From Russula earlei (Eukaryota > Basidiomycota > Agaricomycetes > Russulales > Russulaceae), in the NCBI GenBank assembly GCA_025769875.1, contig JAGFNK010000157.1, positions 43,451 to 107,450 on the forward strand: a stretch of 64,000 bases of DNA. Direction: 5' to 3'. Shown piece by piece: positions 36,236 to 45,871 of this stretch (positions are counted from its first letter, which is position 1; every line of letters starts with the position of its first letter). The notes under the pieces were generated by a model. That model searched no databases and was not told the DNA's origin. It was given only the letters and a program-made list of their open reading frames with translations. A program made the translations under genes and the position numbers.

Positions 36236-36875
36236 TAGGAAGGCCAGGATCATAGAAAAAAGACAAAGTAAAGAGTTGCGAGATTAGAGTGCTATGTATG
36301 AGGTGGCGATGCTGGTGGATTTTGCTCCACCAAAGGCCAAGACACACAAAGTGCCATCGTGGTGCGACACTGGCCTGCTATGCCTCCAGATCCAAATGGA
36401 TCCAGAATAAATTTTTTGGGAAACCCCCCATCAGAAAAATCTGAGATTTGTCTTAGCGATGCTTCTAAGCACTGTTAAGCAGGTCTCTAAGCATGACCAT
36501 GCTTAGGCTAAGCTATATCTCCTCATTAATTTGCTTAGCTGGGATGACAAAACATTTTGAATAACAAAGTTTACAGTCATTCATGCCTCTTTGGGACATC
36601 TGGGTCAATGACACAAACAACTCCAACGGCTTCGATCCTTGGGCAAACACCCTCGGACTTTTTGCTAAATCCATGAGATCCCTTATGTGTATACATGTTC
36701 CAAATAATACAGAAATGCAACTGGTAGATGTTACGAGAGAGTACTTTGCAGCTGACTTCAGCCAAAATCTGAATATTGAGAGATGTATAATGAGGGGAAC
36801 AAGCAACATTCTGGAAATATTAGGAGAGTATATTAAAAGGATACCTTAATTAATGTTCTAGAGATAGTCATTTCC
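36236..36875. other. 3' flank of ADE13 and AT-rich unassigned DNA
   Basis: The first 200 bases are probably 3' UTR and terminator. From about 36440 the composition turns AT-rich, with repeated TAAGC/GCTTA motifs and a 9-bp-stem palindrome at 36487-36506. An 88-codon plus-strand frame (36583-36849) has no recognisable domain. The 27 bases at 36572-36598 occur again in inverted orientation at 44278-44304, so this is probably transposon-derived. Confidence 0.45.
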
Positions 36876-37122
36876 TGTTGGAGCTATAGAATAAGAGCTC
36901 AGTCTTGTGTGTAAAAGACTGTATTCAGGTTAGTGTGCTAACCTATAGAATAAGAGCTATGTACAGTATTAGCTTTAAAGGAGTGTAAAGAAATTGTAGT
37001 ACTGACCTCAGTCTTGTGTGTAAAAGACTGAGGGAAAAACGAACGATAACTAAATTCGAATTATTTACACGTACGGTCCGGGTTGTCTGTTCGCGCAGCA
37101 CTTAGCGGCTGCACGTCCAACA
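36876..37122 (-). repeat. copia 3' LTR
   Basis: TG...CA-bounded, 247 bp. It contains two copies of a CAGTCTT...AAGACTG hairpin, a GGTTAG...CTAACC hairpin and two CTATAGAATAAGAGCT repeats. Confidence 0.95.
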
Positions 37123-37129
37123 CGCCCCC

Positions 37130-37537
37130 TCAGCCCGAGTGGTGCGCGTTCTCTCTCATTTCCATCGCAAGACCTTTGTGCTTCTCGCAGCTGGGACCCT
37201 TTTTCAATACATTGGCTACTGGCTCTTCTGAAGGAGTATAGGCAAGATTGGTGCAAGTCGACATTCTGCTGCAAGATAATGGTGTTGCACCTCGGTGTGT
37301 TCTGGTGCAGTCGTGGAACTCGGGGTTCCTGGTAATGGCGATGGTCGGCTGGTTGTCGACATGAACATGAGGGATTGTGAGGAGATGGGTCTTTTGGCCC
37401 AATCCAGTGAGTGGTTGCCTCGGCCTGGCGGCTTCTTCGGCGGCGCGTGCGCCCGTGGTGTGCTCCGCCTCGGTGCTCAAGAGTGCAACCGGGGTTTGCT
37501 TCTTTTGGCTCCAGTTTATGGCTCTGCCTGTCAACAT
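37130..37537 (-). pseudogene. copia RNase H remnant
   Basis: The frame reads AINWSQKKQTPVALLSTEAE, matching the WxSKKQxxVALSSTEAE core of copia RNase H, followed by VHVDNQPTIAITRNPEFHD and the HxGATPLSC region (the latter diverged). It is in a different frame from the upstream gag-protease frame. It lies just inside the 3' LTR, where the end of pol is expected, after the deletion of integrase and most of RT. Confidence 0.8.
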
Positions 37538-37649
37538 GAAGATGAAGTCCAGAATGGGCTTTGCTGGTCCAGTCGGGGTCGACGTGTCCGGCCAAGATCA
37601 GCTGGATGCCAGAGTCGCGCTGGAAGGTCAGGCAGTGGTCGCTCGTACC

Positions 37650-40600
37650 TCAGGCGTACTGGGTCGCGCGGTCGCACATGTATTGGTGGTTATTCCCTGG
37701 GCACATTTCCATGAAGATCTTGTCCATCTGCTCTCCGTCTAGGTAGGTGGACTTGATGTCCATCTGATGGACTTCTCGACTTTGTTCTGCGGCGAGGCCC
37801 AGGGTGTTGCAAGGGAGTGCCAATTCTCTGGCGGCACGATTTCGTCGGGGTCGTTGTCCTTGACTTAGGTGAGTCCCTGCGTGATGACGCGGGCCTTGCA
37901 TTTTTAGTTTTTGTGGTTTGACCCCCTCTTTATTAGGAAGGTCTCTTCGCTTCCCCGCTGCGTCTCCGTTCTGCGGGCGTGGCACACTTTTGAGAATGCC
38001 AGTGTTTTCGGACACACGTTTCTCGACTTTGCGTGCCTTTACCCATTCAGTGGTGCCTGTCCGGGCGATCGTCTCGGCGTAGGACATGGGATTGGTGGTT
38101 TGCGGTTTGGCGTGCGATGCCTTGTCCGCTTCCACTTGGTCCGGTTCCTGTGCTTCGTCACTATGGTCAGGTGTGGGTGCACGCGTGGTGCGTTTCGGTC
38201 GTCTGGTTGCAGGCTGCACAGGTGCGTTCCCACTTTCATGTATTGTGGGTTGACTTTGTGCCATTTCAGGTTGGGCAGGTGGAGTCGCATCCACTACAAC
38301 GCTCTGCGGTTCGGCATGCGGTGCCATTTCCGCTTCCACTTCATCCGGCTCCTCCGCTTCATTGCCTTGGTTGGGTGTGAGCACGCGTGTGATGTGCTTT
38401 GGTGGTCCCGTGGTGGATTGCGCAGGTGAGTCTTCTGCCTTGTGAATTGTGAGCTGACTTTGTGGTGTTTCAGGCTGAACAGGTGGAATCGCATCCACTA
38501 TGACGCCCTGTGGTTTGGCGCGCGGCGCCTGCTCCGCGTTGTCTGCCTGTTTCAGGCTGAGTGGGCAGGGGCTCCTCTGCTCTGACGCCTTGTGGCTTCG
38601 TGTGCGGCGGCTGTTCCGCATTGTCTGCTGGTTCCGCTTTCGCCACCCCCTCAACTTCGCTCTCATTTCCCCTTTTTCGACTCTTTCGACTGCGTCGTCA
38701 AATTTGAGGATCACGCGCTTGATGCGCGATGTGGGGCCCCCTTCGTCGGATATGACGGCACGGGGTTGAAGGGTGCGGGGGGTGGGGAGATGTGCAGGCT
38801 TGTATGCCTGCTGGTGATATGCGTGGCCCGGGAATGTGTGCACCAGCGACCTTCGGGTCAGCATGGTGGGTCTCTTCTCCGGGGTGTGTGCAGACGCGCG
38901 CGTTCCAAGGACGTGCGGCTGAGAGGGGTCGGGGTTGTCCCCGCTCCATGCCTCTTCGAGCATCAAGTTGTCCAAGGCGCGCGTGGACGGTTTTGTGTCT
39001 GTACGCGTCACCCGGACCCTATTAAGAGGTGTCCAGGTCGCGCGTTCGGCGACATCAGTGAGATGTGGCATATCTGGGTTGGTGGTCTGGTGCTTAATTT
39101 CCTTTTCTGCTAGGGATGTTTGCAATGCCTGCCTGGTGTGTTTGCCCCCTCCATTCATACAGGAGGTCTTCAAGTGTTGGCCAGCTTTGGGCTTAACGCG
39201 CGCGGTGTGCGGTTGGAGGTGCTGGGGCGCTTCCGATTTGTGCTTCAGCCTGCTGGCGCATTCCTGTGGTTTATCGTCTGTCCGGGTCGCAACCTGTTCG
39301 GAGCATGTGTCCGAGGAGGCCCGGAAGATTGTTGTGCGCGCAGTAAGCGCGGCTTCGGTTTTGTGGCCGCCTTCCGCGAGAGGTTGGTGTGGCATTGCTG
39401 TGCGCGCCGACTTGAATGTTGGCATTTTGATGGCCATAATGTATAAGTTGTCATGTAATGTTCCCTCACAAGTCAATTTGTTTGCTTTATTGTATATCCC
39501 GCAAGTCTGCCCCTGGAAGTGCACTTCCGCCCCGCGTTGAGCGAGGTGGGAGACCGATAAGAGGTTTCCATTGAGGTCCAGTATGTGCAGGACGTCGCGG
39601 AGTATCGCAGTACTCCACACGCCGCGTGCGCGCATCCGGACTAGCACTTGTCCGGTTCCGGTGGCGGTTATTGCGCTATCGTCGCCTAAGGCGACTTGAA
39701 TGGGCGATGCGAGCGGGGTGAGATGTGTGAACCAATTTGAGTGGGGAGTCATGATTCTTGAGGCTCCGGAGTCGAGGAGCCAGCTGTTTCTGAGATTGGC
39801 GGCTCGGAGTTGCACTTGGGTCGTGGACACATGGATTGGCTCATCTTCGACTGCCAGATGTAATGAAATGCTGTTATCGGATGTGGGGACGTATGTGATG
39901 GCAGCGCTGGCTGGTTGCTGAGCTGCGGGCGTCGCTACGATGTGCGCGCTTGTGCCGGTCCCAGTGGTCGTGGGCGTTGCTGCATTGTGCGCACCCGTGC
40001 CAGTCATAGCGGGCGTGGGCGTCACTGCGATGTGTGCGCTTGTGCCGGTCCCAGTGGTCGTGGGCGTCGCTGCGTTGTGTGCACCCATGCCAGTCCTAGC
40101 TGCTGCTGCTTTGTCCTCCGGTTTTCCATGAATTTTCCAGCATTTGTGTGTATTGTGCCCCCTGCGTCTGCAGTGAGTGCACTTTGATGTTGTGCCTTTC
40201 TCGTTCTGCACCTCCCGGTCCTTTCCCATTTGGGCCGCCTTTGCATGGTGAGGTGTGGCCGTGTCATTGGTCAATTGGATCCGACGCTCCTCATGGAGGA
40301 TGCGGTCCGTGACGTGCTCGGCTGTTAGATGGCTGGGCAGCGTCGAGTGAAGAGTGGCCTTGAGTTTGGCCATCTTTTCTGGTAGCACGAGAATTAGCAT
40401 CCAGATGAGGACTTTCTCGTCTATTGGGTAACCGAATTTCTCGAGGGTTCGGGCGGCGTGTAGCTGTCGTAATATCTGGGGAGCCATGGGTTCCATTTCA
40501 GTGAATGTAGCCTGGTATAGGTCCGTCAGTAGGTGTGCGATGCGTTGCTCGCCCTTCCTGGCAAAGTGCTTTTCGAGTGTGTCCCAAGTGTTTTTGGCTC

Positions 40601-40940
40601 CAGCAATGCCTAGGGCAGTGTCGAGAGCGTGCCCATTTAATGTCAGTAAAATGTGGGCGTGTGCTTTGCGATCTTTCTGCTCCCAGTCGGCGAAGCCGCT
40701 CGGGTCATTGCTGGGGTCCAGTTTTGAGTATGTCCCATTTATGATTTCTATCAGGCCGTTTGTTTTGAACAGTGCTTCTATATTAGCTTTCCATTGCATG
40801 TACGCGACTGTGCCACCTTCGAAGAGTGGTCCGTTGTAACCGTGTTGGCCGCCCATGTAAGTTTTTCCCATGGCTCCTACGGTGGGAGCGTGGCTGCCTC
40901 TTGAGGGCGCGACGTTTGCGGTTGCTGTGCGGGCGCTCAT
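37650..40940 (-). CDS. copia Gag-protease polyprotein with long repeat-rich C-terminal part
   Basis: A single uninterrupted 1,096-codon frame from the ATG at 40940. The Gag capsid-like part (about residues 1-230) has MQWKANIEALFKTNGLIEII and a UBN2-like DTLEKHFARKGEQRIAHLL. A CCHC knuckle (CTHCRRRGHNTHKC) is at about residues 250-263, and the aspartic protease motif WLLDSGASRIMTPH at about 392-405. After the protease no integrase zinc finger or DDE core appears. Instead there are about 560 residues of Pro/Thr/Lys-rich sequence with two internal tandem repeats, then a stub of RT (VHQMDIKSTYLDGEQMDKIF) and a stop. Codons are clean despite the deletion. It resembles non-autonomous elements that retain only Gag (TR-GAG type). 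Expression is unproven. Confidence 0.85.
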   Translation of the reverse strand: MSARTATANVAPSRGSHAPTVGAMGKTYMGGQHGYNGPLFEGGTVAYMQWKANIEALFKTNGLIEIINGTYSKLDPSNDPSGFADWEQKDRKAHAHILLTLNGHALDTALGIAGAKNTWDTLEKHFARKGEQRIAHLLTDLYQATFTEMEPMAPQILRQLHAARTLEKFGYPIDEKVLIWMLILVLPEKMAKLKATLHSTLPSHLTAEHVTDRILHEERRIQLTNDTATPHHAKAAQMGKDREVQNEKGTTSKCTHCRRRGHNTHKCWKIHGKPEDKAAAARTGMGAHNAATPTTTGTGTSAHIAVTPTPAMTGTGAHNAATPTTTGTGTSAHIVATPAAQQPASAAITYVPTSDNSISLHLAVEDEPIHVSTTQVQLRAANLRNSWLLDSGASRIMTPHSNWFTHLTPLASPIQVALGDDSAITATGTGQVLVRMRARGVWSTAILRDVLHILDLNGNLLSVSHLAQRGAEVHFQGQTCGIYNKANKLTCEGTLHDNLYIMAIKMPTFKSARTAMPHQPLAEGGHKTEAALTARTTIFRASSDTCSEQVATRTDDKPQECASRLKHKSEAPQHLQPHTARVKPKAGQHLKTSCMNGGGKHTRQALQTSLAEKEIKHQTTNPDMPHLTDVAERATWTPLNRVRVTRTDTKPSTRALDNLMLEEAWSGDNPDPSQPHVLGTRASAHTPEKRPTMLTRRSLVHTFPGHAYHQQAYKPAHLPTPRTLQPRAVISDEGGPTSRIKRVILKFDDAVERVEKGEMRAKLRGWRKRNQQTMRNSRRTRSHKASEQRSPCPLSLKQADNAEQAPRAKPQGVIVDAIPPVQPETPQSQLTIHKAEDSPAQSTTGPPKHITRVLTPNQGNEAEEPDEVEAEMAPHAEPQSVVVDATPPAQPEMAQSQPTIHESGNAPVQPATRRPKRTTRAPTPDHSDEAQEPDQVEADKASHAKPQTTNPMSYAETIARTGTTEWVKARKVEKRVSENTGILKSVPRPQNGDAAGKRRDLPNKEGVKPQKLKMQGPRHHAGTHLSQGQRPRRNRAARELALPCNTLGLAAEQSREVHQMDIKSTYLDGEQMDKIFMEMCPGNNHQYMCDRATQYA
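38040..38520 (-). repeat. Tandem duplication inside the copia frame, about 177-bp period
   Basis: Two adjacent units encode similar segments of about 59 residues, each with (V/I)VDA(T/I)PPxQPE, QSQxTIH, RxLTPN/RAPTPD and (E/Q)EPD(E/Q)VEA. The frame is preserved through the duplication. Confidence 0.7.
39926..40103 (-). repeat. Tandem repeat (Gly/Ala/Thr-rich) after the Gag knuckle
   Basis: Two units of about 85 bp, each encoding a GAHNAATPTTTGTGTSAHI-like segment, follow the CCHC knuckle. The near-identity of the units at DNA level implies recent duplication. Confidence 0.7.
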
Positions 40941-40994
40941 GGTGTTTCATTATGCGATTTGGAAGCTGGTGGGAGTTCATGATGTCAGGGATGA

Positions 40995-41009
40995 CCAGGT
41001 CTCATAATC
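40995..41009 (-). other. copia primer-binding site, methionine tRNA anticodon-arm type
   Basis: Directly next to the 5' LTR the plus strand reads CCAGGTCTCATAATC. CTCATAA is the usual anticodon loop (CAT) of methionine tRNAs, and GTCTCATAATC fits the anticodon arm. On the minus (element) strand this is the complement, so the primer would be an internal half-tRNA as in Drosophila copia and Ty5, not a tRNA 3' end. Confidence 0.65.
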
Positions 41010-41256
41010 TGTTGGAGCTATAGAATAAGAGCTCAGTCTTGTGTGTAAAAGACTGTATTTAGGTTAGTGTGCTAACCTATAGAATAAGAGCTATGTACAG
41101 TATTAGCTTTAAAGGAGTGTAAAGAAATTGTAGTACTGACCTCAGTCTTGTGTGTAAAAGACTGAGGGAAAAACGAACGATAACTAAATTTGAATTATTT
41201 ACACGTACAGTCCGGGTTGTCCATTCGCATGGCACTTAGCGGCTGCACGTCCAACA
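41010..41256 (-). repeat. copia 5' LTR
   Basis: 247 bp, same ends and internal hairpins as the 3' LTR. It differs from it at eight positions, all transitions, and is flanked on the outside by the TTTCC duplication. Confidence 0.95.
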
Positions 41257-41325
41257 TTTCCCATATACCTGCACTGGGTTGTGAGGAATTCAGGAAAAGG
41301 CTCCAGCAAGACAAAATTCATGACA

Positions 41326-41717
41326 GGCAGGAAGGGATAAGTCGACTCTGCTTATAGTCAACTCAGTGGATAATAAAAGTAAAATATTTCAAGTGCTGAA
41401 TAGGGTCTGTTGCGGCCACAAATTATATTACATAAGTAATGACCTTAGTTGAGCACGAAAAATATGACAAAAAAGGTTAAATCTGGAGAGTCTACTCATT
41501 CTGGCACAACATTTACCCTAGCCTGGCTAAAAGTTGTGCCGGAATGAGTAGACTCTCCATATTTAACCTTTTTTGTCACATTTTTCATGCTCAACTAAGG
41601 TCATTACTTATGTAATATAATTTGTGGCTGCAACAGACCCTACTCAGCACTTGAAATATTTTACTTTTATTATCCACTGAGTTGACTATAAGCAGAGTTG
41701 ACTTATCCCTTCCTGCC
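41326..41717. repeat. 185-bp near-perfect inverted repeat with 22-bp spacer (giant hairpin)
   Basis: The left arm 41326-41510 (starts GGCAGGAAGGGATAAGT) and the right arm 41533-41717 (ends ACTTATCCCTTCCTGCC) are equal in length and complementary with few mismatches. Even the spacer contains a TAGCC-T-GGCTA palindrome. It lies directly upstream of the DDE transposase and 64 bp from the copia 5' LTR. It is most likely a foldback or MITE-like arrangement or two head-to-head transposon ends. A transcript would form a very long double-stranded RNA. Confidence 0.92.
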
Positions 41718-41781
41718 CATCGTGATTGTGAATCTCGTCAAGTCACATCACACTTGCCAAATTGGGAATCCCCGTGAGACC

Positions 41782-44054
41782 ATGTTTGCAAAAACACTGT
41801 ACACAATGGTGAACAAGGCAAAGTCCCAACAGCTCAGGAAACAGATTATCAGAAAGGAAGTAGATGACCTGAAGGCTTATGCTGCAAAGCTTTACACAGA
41901 AGAACAATCTAGATCACTCGCACCTGGGGAAAAGAAGAAATCATTGCATCAAATCTGTCAAGACGCATCAGATGCTCACTTCGTGACAACAGGCAGACAC
42001 ATTCCACTCTCTCACAAAACCTTAATCTGTCATGCGCAAGGTGGTGTGACTTTGACTGAGTCCAATAGAAAGAAAAGTTGGTTATCAGAGGAAGAACAAA
42101 AGACTATGGTGGATTTTGCAATTGACATTGCACAGCGTGGATTTCCACTTAGTCCACAAAGGTTAAAGGACCACGCTGAGGCTATATTACAACACAGGTT
42201 AGGGGATGGCTTTCCAGAAGGAGGGCTTGGCAAGGATTGGGCAAGCCGCTTTATCACAAAGCAAAAGAATCGTCTTGGCATGTACTGGTCAAGCACACTA
42301 GATGGTTCTCATGGCCATGCTGTGACTCTGATCACAAAGGAGGAGTACTTCAGGCTGCTAAAAGAGGGAAGAGAATTGCATAACATTCCAGATGAGCTGG
42401 TATATGGTGCGGATGAGACAGGGATACAGTCAGGGATAGGTGTGACGGAGTGGGTGATTGGACCTGCTGGAGCTAAGATCCAGCATCAGCAGTGAAGTGG
42501 AACACGGGAGAATATCACAGTTCTACCCACCATTTGTGCCGATGGAACAACAGTTGCACCTACTGTTATATACAAGGGAGAAGCATTCCAAATGAAGTGG
42601 CTCCAGGAAAACCCATTGGATGCTAGGTATGATTCCCAAATGATAAGCTCAATAGAAGCTCATTCTGGTCTAGCATTGGATATCAGAAAAAAGGTTACAC
42701 ATCAGGTGAGATTGGTGTGGCATGGCTCAAAGACTGGGATACACAAACAAAAATGAAGGCAGATGGCAGGACTCGACTCCTCATTGTTGATGGCCACAGT
42801 TCTCATTACACCCTTGGCTTCCTGGAGTATGCATGGGACAACAGCATTGTTGTACTGTGCTATCCCTCCCATTCTACTCATGTCTACCAAGGTCTCGATG
42901 TCGTCATCTTTAGTGTCTTGAAATGGGCCTGGAGCAATGAACGAGACAAGTTTGAAGCATGAGGACCTGCAGTGACCAAAGTGAACTTCATGGCAGTCTA
43001 TGCAAAGGCACATGTCCACACATTCACAGAGAGTAACATTCGGGCAGCCTTTGTGAAGACTGGAATTGTGCCATTTAACCCCAATGTTGTTACCGTGGAG
43101 ATGATGGCCCCTAGCCTTGAGACATCAAGGATCAGTCTTCTCCCACTCGGACTTGCTAGCCCCATCTGTGAACTTGTTGATTTGATCTCTCACCACAATG
43201 CCCAGAAGCAGAAATGACAGGAGATGGAAACTGAAGTAGGAACACCTGAGATGGCTCCAGGATCACCAGATATGTCATACACACCTGTGCGATGTGCAGT
43301 TGCTTCATTAGCAACAACATCTTCATCATTTCTAGTATCAAACTCACCCATTCTGTCGACATCAAGGTTGCCACCCATTTTCACCATCACCATGTCACCT
43401 ACAAAGCAACGAGATGCGATGATCTTGGACACAGCACCAAGCACAGATTTAGAGGCAAAGCTACAGGAAGCATTACATGCCAGCAATGCGACAGTGGAGG
43501 CACAGAAGAAAGTGATGCAAGGGATGCAAGCACAGACTGTCCTGCATTCCATGTACCTAGAGGGTATGCAGGGACAATTGCAAGCCCAGGAGGAGAAGAA
43601 ATTGAAGAAGAGAAAGACTGGAAAAATCAACATGGATGGCTGGGCAAAGATTCTAACGCAAGATGACATTGTTGCAGGTGTCCAGGAATGGCAAGATGGT
43701 CAGGATAAAGCTGTTGAAGAAGTTGCAGTGAAGAAAAAGGCGAGAGTGAAGTATACCGCAGCAATGGAGATCTGGAAAGTTCAAGGGATGGATTGAAAGG
43801 GGTGGAATGCGGTCTTGAAAGGTGGATGGGACGAGGATGTGAAGAAATGGACAATTGAACAAGACAACATGAAATATGAGCACCGCAAGCCAAGATGGAC
43901 AAAGCCAAAGATGCCAGTTATGGAGAAGGCCCTTCGAAAACCTTTGTTGGCCAATTTTAGCACTGAAGACTCTGACAGCGATGAGGAGGACAACAATGAT
44001 GATGACTTGGAACCTGAGATGTCAGTAGATAATGATCTAGATAGTGATCAGTAA
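41782..44054 (+). pseudogene. pogo/CENP-B-like DDE transposase, interrupted by four TGA codons
   Basis: DNA transposon protein. The first ATG is at 41782 (MFAKTLYTMVNKAKSQQLRK). A helix-turn-helix region (KSLHQICQDASDAHF) and a CENP-B/Tc5-type second DNA-binding part (GKDWASRFITKQKNRLG) are followed by the DDE catalytic domain: LVYGADETGIQ (first D), RLLIVDGHSSHYT (second D), then YPSHSTHVYQGLDVVIF (third D). A 47-bp GT-AG intron at 42627-42673 joins LDA to SIGYQKKGYTSGEIGV. With that intron removed the frame is continuous to 44054 apart from stops at 42493, 42960, 43215 and 43794, all TGA. The C-terminal part is a charged coiled-coil tail ending in an acidic stretch (DSDSDEEDNNDDD). Inverted blocks flank it (CAAGTCACATCA and CCAAATTGGG at 41738-41770, inverted at 44058-44093), probably subterminal repeats. 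Confidence 0.88.
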
Positions 44055-45283
44055 TCGCCCAATTTGGGAATCACACCCTGATGTGACTTGGGTCAATGAC
44101 CCAGTTTTGACTGATAACAACTTTTTGGACTGATTGCATTCATTGTGTACTGCAACATTGCTCAATAGTGGTTCTTAGGTGCTCAAAATATGACTGATAT
44201 GTATTACATGGATACTGTCTACTTAAAATATCTATCTGTGGTCTGTTACCAATTTCTGGGGGTCATAAACATTTGGTTGTCCCAAAGAGGCATGAATGAC
44301 TGTATTATTTTGATACAAACAAGCTGAAGCTTGCTTGGGCTTTGCCCAACATCAGGAAAAAATGAAAATGCTATGTAGCAACTTTACAACCATCGAGGTT
44401 TCATGCCTATATAGCAACCACCAAACTCAATATAGCCGCCACCAGGGTTATATAGAGCACCATTGACTACATTTCTTCTACCAATGCTACATAAATCATA
44501 CAATGTTATATCAACAACATAAATGTACATTTCTTCCCATCATCAACCATACCTATGAAGCCAACCACATGCTTATGTTCTACTGATTGCAACATTGTTA
44601 TGATAAACAACTCAGGCACTTAAATTCACACAAATGTCAGGAAACAATATATATTTCACATATCAACGCTAACTAATATTTTTGAACTACAGTCGGATAC
44701 TCACCTCCGCAGCGCTGTTCCGGCTCTCGCGCGCGGCACTTCTTGGGACTGTGCCCATAGCCGTTGTCGTCATTTGTGTATGTGTTCTAAGCGGTGTCTC
44801 GTCGTTGCTCCATATGTCCATCTCCCCCCCTGAGCACTTGACAAAAGGCCAGAGAGTATGAGAGAGTGCACAAAAACGAAAAGGAATAACGCACCTGTTC
44901 ACTGTTCATCGGCCTGTGCCTGGGAGCGAGGGCCACCTTCTCTCGTTTCTTGGACTTGGACAGTGGTGTCGGGGGCTTTGTCATGGTAAGAGGAGGCATC
45001 AAGGACGATGCAGAAGATGGCACCAGGGTACAGGTGAGTCAAGATGTGAACATGTGTTCAACGTTTTGAAGCCGCGTGAAGCCTGTGCAAAGGAAAGCAG
45101 AGGGGAGTGACAAAAAAACGAAAAGCAAAAAAAAGGGGGGGAAAGGGTAACACACAGAATGCGTAAGACACTCATTGAAGACGGCGAGCATGGTTGTACT
45201 TGTCACTGTGACAGTGAGATTGCGCAAGTAAAAGGAAACCCGAAACTGCACATTGGCGAGACCTAGGGAAAGGATGGGAAAGG
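44055..45283. other. Transposon flank and unassigned DNA before Ty3 element A
   Basis: 44055-44690 is AT-rich without coding potential and contains the second copy of the 27-base motif (44278-44304). From 44690 to 45280 the minus strand looks gene-like: G/C-richer, with donor-like and acceptor-like sites (for example at 45080 and 44900) and a Lys/Pro-rich frame (PLTMTKPPTPLSKSKKREK). I do not recognise a protein. It may be a gene fragment cut by the Ty3 insertion. Confidence 0.4.
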
Positions 45284-45871
45284 TGTTACCGAGTGGTTTG
45301 GGGTCTGGAAGATGCCGGAACACCTGAACTATGGACTGCACCGTTTGCATTATGCGTGCGTCAGATCTTGATCGTTTATGTTCCTTGATATCACATTCGG
45401 AGCGCGTTGATCGTACCTTTCAGAAGATGTACTGAAGAAGCAATGAGTAGCATTGCTTCTGTCCCAGATGTTCCTGTACCGCCACGTACGTTGATTCCTT
45501 GATTGGGGAAGCACTTAATGCTTCCAGCACCGAGATCGTTTACATAGAAGCAACCTCGCTTCTATGAGCCATGTTTTGCTTCTATAGCACCGACTAGTAC
45601 TACAGTAGTACAAACCTTATCCCTGTAGGGCTATATAAAGCCCCCAGTCGTAACAGTTGAGCCCTAAGCTCGACTTAGTTTGCCAATCCCAAACAGTTGA
45701 CTCCTACCCCGTCTGCAGAGCCCCTCTCATCTTGTTGTCATACTCTAGAAGGATCTAACACTCCTTCCCCTTCACAAGTATTGCTTGCTTGACTCAAGCA
45801 TATCTGCATTGGTAGGACGCGTTTATAGACGCGACCATTGATCTTATTTAAGGCACTTTGGAGCCTTAACA
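45284..45871 (+). repeat. Element A 5' LTR
   Basis: Begins TGTTACC and ends CTTAACA. A TATA box (TATATAAA, 45632-45639) lies 34 nt before the predicted primer sequence at 45666-45677. Confidence 0.93.
45632..45677 (+). promoter_or_regulatory. LTR core promoter and predicted mRNA 5' end / self-primer
   Basis: TATATAAA at 45632-45639 predicts transcription start about 25-35 bp downstream. At 45666-45677 the sequence AAGCTCGACTTA is the exact complement of the 12 nt right after the LTR. The same 12-mer is kept in the other two LTRs of the family (53714-53725 and, inverted, 54592-54603). Confidence 0.7.

Larger units (their letters stand above)
36876..41256 (-). mobile_element. Ty1/copia LTR retrotransposon, internally deleted
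   Basis: Two 247-bp LTRs (TGTTGG...CCAACA) bound the element, and TTTCC is duplicated on both sides (36871-36875 and 41257-41261). Genes run on the minus strand: one long gag-protease frame from 40940, then a scrap of RT and a diverged RNase H next to the 3' LTR. The integrase core and almost all of RT are missing, so it cannot move alone. The purine tract GCTGAGGGGGCG precedes the 3' LTR (minus strand, 37134-37123). Eight differences separate the LTRs (about 3%), all transitions. Confidence 0.93.

Noticed and set aside
36583..36849. 88-codon plus-strand frame next to the copia LTR
   Set aside because: No domain, and it overlaps an antiparallel frame and a repeated 27-base transposon motif; treated as non-coding.
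39926..40103. Regular repeats that could suggest a CRISPR-like array or minisatellite
   Set aside because: Only two units, in frame within the copia polyprotein, in a eukaryotic genome; a coding tandem duplication explains it.
37295..40187. Many plus-strand frames of 70-200 codons opposite the copia polyprotein
   Set aside because: Antisense shadows of one long clean minus-strand frame.
42599..42716. Apparent frameshift inside the DDE transposase
   Set aside because: A clean 47-bp GT-AG intron (42627-42673) restores the conserved IGYQKKGYTSGEIGV frame, so this is splicing and not decay.
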